Shown in pieces: positions 59,932 through 64,000 of a stretch of 64,000 bases of DNA. Position 1 is the first letter of the stretch; every line of letters starts with the position of its first letter. Source of the stretch: Akkermansiaceae bacterium (GTDB taxonomy: Bacteria > Verrucomicrobiota > Verrucomicrobiia > Verrucomicrobiales > DEV007); the NCBI GenBank assembly GCA_024233005.1, contig JACKQE010000008.1, positions 62,001 through 126,000 on the forward strand, given 5' to 3'. The position numbers and the translations under genes are program-made. Under the pieces are notes generated by a model. The model saw only the letters and a list, made by a program, of their open reading frames with translations, ran no database searches and was not told the origin of the DNA.

Positions 59932-60684
59932 TCAGTCCCGCTTGCCGATTTTGAAGAGCAGGAGTCCCGGACTGCCTACGGCAAAAGGCACGGGCTGGCT
60001 GTCTTCGGTCCATTCCCGCTCAAGGGATTTGAAACTGCGCGCTCCTTTGGTGGCTCCGGGAGTGGTGGTCCCCGGGGTGAAACCTCGGCGCACCGCGGCG
60101 ATGGCGGACGAGGCGATCCGGGCTTCCACGGCATCGCTGTTGCGGTTGCGCATGAGGGTGCCGATACGGGTGCGCAGGGAGAGGGATTGCAGGAGAATGG
60201 CGTCGCTCTGGCCGGATTTCAGGGCGGATTGGAGGCTGGTGACATTTTTCAGCAAAGAGGACTTCATCGGATCGTCGGGATGAACGAGCAGGATGAAGAG
60301 GTCCGCCTTTTCGTCCTCTGACGTGAACGGCCAAATGGCCTTGTCCTCATCGGCGGGGAACCGGGGCGACTTTTCGGAGCCGGTGTTTTCCACGATCACC
60401 GGGGGCAGATTGCGGTGGAGTTCATCTTTCCCCGGTTCGAAGGCCACCATCACCAGGACTGATCCCGTCGGGCCTTTGCCGAATGCCAGCAGCCGCTTGT
60501 TTTTGGCCGGAACCGCATCCTGGGTCAGGACCACGCATTCACCGCCCATCGCCGCGAACTCCTCCGCATCATTGATCACAAAGACCGCCGTGGCTCCTTT
60601 TTGCTCCGCCGCCAAGGGTTGGGCCAGGGCCAGCGTGAAAAGGCAGGAAAGTAGGGTGAGATGGGAGATGCTCATGGTGTTCAT
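59932..60684 (-). CDS. secreted protein of unknown function
   Basis: 250 residues with a Sec signal peptide (MSISHLTLLSCLFTLALAQP, cleavage after LAAE near 24-27). The mature part has no recognised domain. It contains an N-terminal alpha/beta stretch (GATAVFVINDAEEF) and an Arg/Ser-rich helical middle (SLSLRTRIGTLMRNRNSDAV). Starts at 60684 or 60675 are both plausible. It precedes the CHASE2 cyclase on the same strand by 46 bp, so it may be part of that signalling unit (inference from position only). Confidence 0.6.
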   Translation of the reverse strand: MNTMSISHLTLLSCLFTLALAQPLAAEQKGATAVFVINDAEEFAAMGGECVVLTQDAVPAKNKRLLAFGKGPTGSVLVMVAFEPGKDELHRNLPPVIVENTGSEKSPRFPADEDKAIWPFTSEDEKADLFILLVHPDDPMKSSLLKNVTSLQSALKSGQSDAILLQSLSLRTRIGTLMRNRNSDAVEARIASSAIAAVRRGFTPGTTTPGATKGARSFKSLEREWTEDSQPVPFAVGSPGLLLFKIGKRD

Positions 60685-60811
60685 CGAATGGGACGTCCTT
60701 TGGGGGGAGTTCATTCAAATCATACCACCCCATCCGCTCGGAACAAGGGCCAAGTCCCCGCATTATCGTCGCAAAGCAGCCGCGCCACTACTCCCCGCCC
60801 GCCCTGAAGCA

Positions 60812-62800
60812 TCAATCCGGTGTTGCGTCGCCTTCCAGGCGCTCAATGTCGGCACTGACACTGGCCCATTCGGTGTAGGATTTCTCCATCTCTGCCTCCA
60901 GGTGATGGAAACGCTCCGAGGCCTCGCGGGCGAGGTCGCCTTTCTTGAAAAACTCGGGGTCGAGGAGTTTCTCCGTCAACGCCGCCTTCTCGGTTTCCTG
61001 CGCGGCAATGGTGGTTTCCAGCGCTGCCAGGCGGGTTTTCAGTGGCTTCAGTTTCTCGGTCCGCTGCTGGCGCTGCATGGCCTCGATCCGGCGCTGCTCT
61101 TTGCGGTTGGCCGGGGCGGCCTCCTCCGGAGCTTGGGCGCCGGGGGATTTGCCGGCGACGGACCGCCCGGTCGGTGCATTGGCCGCCGCCCGTTCCTCGG
61201 CCTTTTTCTCCAGGAAATAGGTCATGTTGCCATGGTACCAGCGGGGCACCCGGCCGGGGACAAACTCCAGCACTTTGGTCACAATGGGGTCAAGAAAGGC
61301 CCGGTTGTGGGAGACGATGGCATAGGTGCCGGTGTAGGCATCGAGCGCGCGCTGCAGCATTTCCTGCGAGGCCATGTCGAGATGGTTCGTCGGCTCGTCG
61401 AGGATCAGCAGATTCGCTGGTTGCAGCAGCATGCGGGCGAGGGCGAGCCGGCTGCGCTCCCCTCCGGAGAGGACTTTGACCGATTTGAAGACATCGTCCC
61501 CGCGGAAGAGGAACGCGCCCAGAGTGGTCCGCAGATTGGTCAGGGCGGCCCGGGTGGCGGTGGCTTCGACGGTTTCGAGGACGGTCTTGGTGGAATCCAG
61601 TTCGTCGGCGTGGTTCTGGGAGAAATAGGCGATCCCGACCTTGTGGCCCAGCTCCCGAGTGCCGCTGGTGGGGGCCTCCACCCCGGCGAGAATGCGGGAG
61701 AAGGTCGATTTGCCGGCGCCATTGACTCCCACCAACGCGACCCGGTCTCCGCGCTGCAGTTCGAAATCCACCCCGCGCAGGACGTGGAGATCACCGTAGT
61801 ATTTCTGGATCCCCAGCATCTTCACCACGGTCTGGCCGCTGCGCTCGGGCTGGGGGAAATTGAAGCCGATGACTTTCTCTTCCTCTTCGACTTCGATGAG
61901 CTCCACCTTTTCGAGTTGCTTGATGCGGCTTTGCACCATCCGCGCCTTGGTGGCTTTGGCGCGGAACCGGTCGATCAGCTGCTGGGCTTTCTCGATCTCG
62001 CGGGTCTGGTTTTTCTTGGCCTGGAGCAGTTGCTCGCGGCGGGCGGCGCGTTCACTGAGGAAAAACGAGTAGTTGCCCGAATAGGCCCGCACTTTGCCGC
62101 CTTCGAACGCGAGGGTGCGGGTGGTCAGAGCGTCCAGAAGGGCCCGGTCATGGCTGATCAGCAGGATCGCCCCCCCGTAATTGCGCAGCCACTGTTCGAG
62201 CCACTGGATGGCTTCGATGTCGAGGTGGTTGGTCGGCTCGTCGAGCAATAGGATGCTGGGTTCGGAGAGGAGCAGTTTGGCCAGGGCGATCCGCATCTGC
62301 CAGCCTCCGGAGAACGCTTCGGTCGGCTGATCGAGTTTCTCCGGGGAAAAGCCCAGTCCGTAGAGCACGGTCTCGATGCGCGGCTTCATGCGCGACAAAT
62401 CATGGTGTTCGAGCCGCACCTGGACATCCCCGTAGATTTCCAAGGCCTCGGCATACCCTTCCGATTGGGGATCCAGGGTGGCCATTTCCTGCTCGACTTC
62501 GTGCAGCTGCTCCCGCAGCGTCATGACATCGTCGAAGGCCCGCTCCACCTCGGCGAACAGGGTCCGGCCGGAATGGAGCACCCCCTCTTGCGGCAGATAC
62601 CCCACCGTGGCCTGGCGGGCTTTGACGAGTCGACCGGTGTCGGAGGTTTCGAGGCCGGCGATGATTTTCAGCAGGGTGGACTTCCCCGCGCCGTTCGGAC
62701 CCGCCAGGGCGAGTCGCTCTTTGGCCCGCACGGAAAAGGTCAGGTCGGAAAACAGCGTTCTCGCTCCAAACTGGATGGAAAGGTCTTCTACAGCCAGCAT
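60812..62800 (-). CDS. ABC-F family ATPase (Uup/YheS-like)
   Basis: A 662-residue soluble protein with two ABC ATPase domains. Walker A: GPNGAGKSTLLKIIAG and GVNGAGKSTFSRILAG. Signatures: FSGGWQMRIALAK and LSGGERSRLALAR. Walker B: LLLDEPTNHLD and LILDEPTNHLD. The inter-domain linker is long and charged. A C-terminal coiled-coil extension (about 555-655) resembles the Uup/AbcF3 tail. ABC-F proteins act on the ribosome rather than in transport. No membrane protein adjoins it. It probably has its own promoter in the 210-bp upstream gap. Confidence 0.94.
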   Translation of the reverse strand: MLAVEDLSIQFGARTLFSDLTFSVRAKERLALAGPNGAGKSTLLKIIAGLETSDTGRLVKARQATVGYLPQEGVLHSGRTLFAEVERAFDDVMTLREQLHEVEQEMATLDPQSEGYAEALEIYGDVQVRLEHHDLSRMKPRIETVLYGLGFSPEKLDQPTEAFSGGWQMRIALAKLLLSEPSILLLDEPTNHLDIEAIQWLEQWLRNYGGAILLISHDRALLDALTTRTLAFEGGKVRAYSGNYSFFLSERAARREQLLQAKKNQTREIEKAQQLIDRFRAKATKARMVQSRIKQLEKVELIEVEEEEKVIGFNFPQPERSGQTVVKMLGIQKYYGDLHVLRGVDFELQRGDRVALVGVNGAGKSTFSRILAGVEAPTSGTRELGHKVGIAYFSQNHADELDSTKTVLETVEATATRAALTNLRTTLGAFLFRGDDVFKSVKVLSGGERSRLALARMLLQPANLLILDEPTNHLDMASQEMLQRALDAYTGTYAIVSHNRAFLDPIVTKVLEFVPGRVPRWYHGNMTYFLEKKAEERAAANAPTGRSVAGKSPGAQAPEEAAPANRKEQRRIEAMQRQQRTEKLKPLKTRLAALETTIAAQETEKAALTEKLLDPEFFKKGDLAREASERFHHLEAEMEKSYTEWASVSADIERLEGDATPD

Positions 62801-63010
62801 GGTCGGACAACAGGGATGAGCGGGGCAAAGGCCATGGGGGGGACCAAGGAAGCGGGGGCAGGGGAGGGTGAGGAAAGGCCGGAGATGTCCGGCTGACCTC
62901 CCCGGGCTCCATCACCGGCGATGGCGCCTTCCCACCGTCCTTGGGGAGAGGACGTTCCCATCAAATAAGGGGAGCGTCAATTCCCGGTCCTGGTCTTTCT
63001 CGTTCCGGCG

Positions 63011-64000
63011 TCACTTCACAAACTCGAACCAGTCCACATTCATGAGGCCGCCCTTGCCGGGATTCACGAAGACCGCAACCACATCGGCCGATCCCCCCGG
63101 GCTTTGGGTCACCGGAATCGTGAACTCCTGAAACTTGTCCCAGCCTCCGGTGCCGGGGATGACCACGCTGCCGAGCAGGACACCCTGGGGGGTTCCCGCC
63201 CGCAGTTCGAGAGTTCCGCCCTCCGTGCCGGAGGACGCGCTGACCTTGACCCGGCTCACGCTGGAGAGATCGATCTTGCGGAAGCGCGCCCACTGGTCGT
63301 GCGCGATCGACCCGATGACTTTGCCCTGGATCTTCGGTCCGTTCAATTCGTCGGCTTTCTCGGCCTCGATCCGGCGGGCACGCAGGCGCACCTGGGCTTT
63401 GCCGGAAAGCGGGCCGGCCGGGGCGCGTCCCAGGTCGGTGAAGGTGGCTTCAAGGATGCCGGTGGAAAGCTTGCCGTCCTTCGGTGGAGTGACCTTCCCG
63501 GCGAGGCCGCGCGACACCGTCGGGGTCTGCTGCCCTTCGGCGAGACTGTAGATCCATCGGACCATCATGTGCACCTCGTCGGCAGTGTGCTGGGTGTGGG
63601 GAAGCATCGGCACCTGGCCCCAGACTCCCGTCGAGCCTTTGATGACCCGGTTCACCGACGCCTCCAGCGCGCCGGCTTGCCCTTGGTATTTCTTGCCGAT
63701 TTCGATCAGGGGAGGCCCGACGATTTTCTGGTCGATGGCATGGCAATTGAAACAGTCGGTCTGCTTCATCCGGCTCAGCCCGGGATCGACATCCGTGAGC
63801 TTGCCATCCGCCGCCGCCCAGGAGGAACTGACCAGTGTCCGGACGGAGAATTCGGCTTCTTTGGCGGCGCCGCTGCCATCCTCTTCATCTTTGACCGCCA
63901 ACTGATAACTGACCGGCTCGCCCGGGGTGAAGAATGCCCCGTCCTGCGGGGAAAGGAAGGTGACTCCGGGGACGGTGTTCCCCACGGTGACGGGCACCAC
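63011..64000 (-). CDS. C-terminal part of a secreted protein with cytochrome c and CBM6-like domains (5' end beyond window)
   Basis: 329 residues are visible and the N-terminus lies outside; the first in-frame codon at the edge is GTG, but the frame continues upstream. Residues 8-60 are a beta-sandwich (PKD/Ig-like) segment. A cytochrome c domain follows with C83-x-x-C86-H87 (TDCFNCHAID) and a probable axial Met in VPMLPHTQHT. Residues 205-329 form a CBM6-like beta domain (IAHDQWARFRKIDLSS, MNVDWFEFVK). This order is typical of large extracytoplasmic sugar-dehydrogenase/ThuA-type proteins of Planctomycetes and Verrucomicrobiota; the enzymatic part would lie upstream. Confidence 0.85.
   Translation of the reverse strand: MVPVTVGNTVPGVTFLSPQDGAFFTPGEPVSYQLAVKDEEDGSGAAKEAEFSVRTLVSSSWAAADGKLTDVDPGLSRMKQTDCFNCHAIDQKIVGPPLIEIGKKYQGQAGALEASVNRVIKGSTGVWGQVPMLPHTQHTADEVHMMVRWIYSLAEGQQTPTVSRGLAGKVTPPKDGKLSTGILEATFTDLGRAPAGPLSGKAQVRLRARRIEAEKADELNGPKIQGKVIGSIAHDQWARFRKIDLSSVSRVKVSASSGTEGGTLELRAGTPQGVLLGSVVIPGTGGWDKFQEFTIPVTQSPGGSADVVAVFVNPGKGGLMNVDWFEFVK

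Noticed and set aside
60293..62251. 652-codon plus-strand frame rich in Gly, Phe and Leu
   Set aside because: It is antisense to the ABC-F ATPase and the secreted-protein gene, with no motif recognised.
1..64000. tRNA, rRNA, CRISPR arrays and transposase genes
   Set aside because: I looked for T-loop-like motifs, regularly spaced repeats and transposase motifs and saw none; matches such as gattcgaacc near 2757 lie inside coding sequence.

Overview
The window is high-GC bacterial chromosome, densely packed on both strands, with no rRNA, tRNA, CRISPR array or intact insertion sequence that I can see. The gene content points to the PVC superphylum, most likely Verrucomicrobiota. The indicators are a DUF1501 secreted protein, a cytochrome c/CBM6 tail of a very large secreted dehydrogenase-type protein, a beta-helix protein with a C-terminal SHD1-like segment, a CBM-flanked FAD oxidoreductase, a one-piece rhamnulose-phosphate aldolase/dehydrogenase, and DUF58/BatA/VWA genes. 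Many starts lack a good Shine-Dalgarno sequence. The lineage is an inference from families, not from a marker gene.

Layout. 1-1.7 kb: the end of an NtrC-type sigma-54 response regulator, then an inverted repeat, a near-consensus sigma-54 promoter and a region-2-only sigma-factor-like gene. 1.7-11.6 kb: a phenylacetate-CoA-ligase-like enzyme, a small membrane protein, an anchored OmpA-domain protein, a D-2-hydroxyacid dehydrogenase, an SDR, ATP-dependent PEP carboxykinase, a secreted FAD oxidoreductase and a small membrane protein. 11.6-13.3 kb: purD-purE. 13.4-17 kb: circularly permuted ATP-grasp, alpha-E and transglutaminase genes. 17-20.7 kb: aldolase/dehydrogenase, an orphan ParA ATPase and a DUF6438 lipoprotein-like or secreted protein.

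20.7-27.8 kb (minus strand): DUF58, BatA-like VWA and VWA/glutamine-amidotransferase-like membrane proteins, followed by a Gfo/Idh/MocA-SDR fusion. 28-30.2 kb: DUF1501 and a one-domain class III cyclase. 30.2-34.9 kb: recQ (minus) and feoAB (plus).

34.9-57.7 kb is dominated by peptide ABC transport. A minus-strand run carries two permeases with large inserts, a lipoprotein binding protein, an OppD-type ATPase, a GlcD-type flavoenzyme, a HupE-like membrane protein, and overlapping GNAT and nitrilase genes. Divergent from it is a plus-strand binding protein-permease-permease set. After a 3.3-kb interruption (a Cys-rich secreted protein, a beta-helix/SHD1 protein and a kinase-like remnant) come an OppF-type ATPase, a sulfite-oxidase-like enzyme and a third, divergent binding protein/permease set. 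Three import systems thus share one OppD and one OppF, which lie in opposite arms.

57.7-64 kb (minus): CHASE2-adenylate cyclase, a secreted protein of unknown function, an ABC-F ATPase, and the C-terminal part of a cytochrome-c/CBM6 protein that runs off the window. I saw no defence system or mobile island. The most distinctive points are the sigma-54 unit at the left edge, the split ABC transporter locus, the Gfo-SDR fusion and the ATP-grasp/alpha-E/transglutaminase cluster with its polyglutamine tail and intergenic hairpin.
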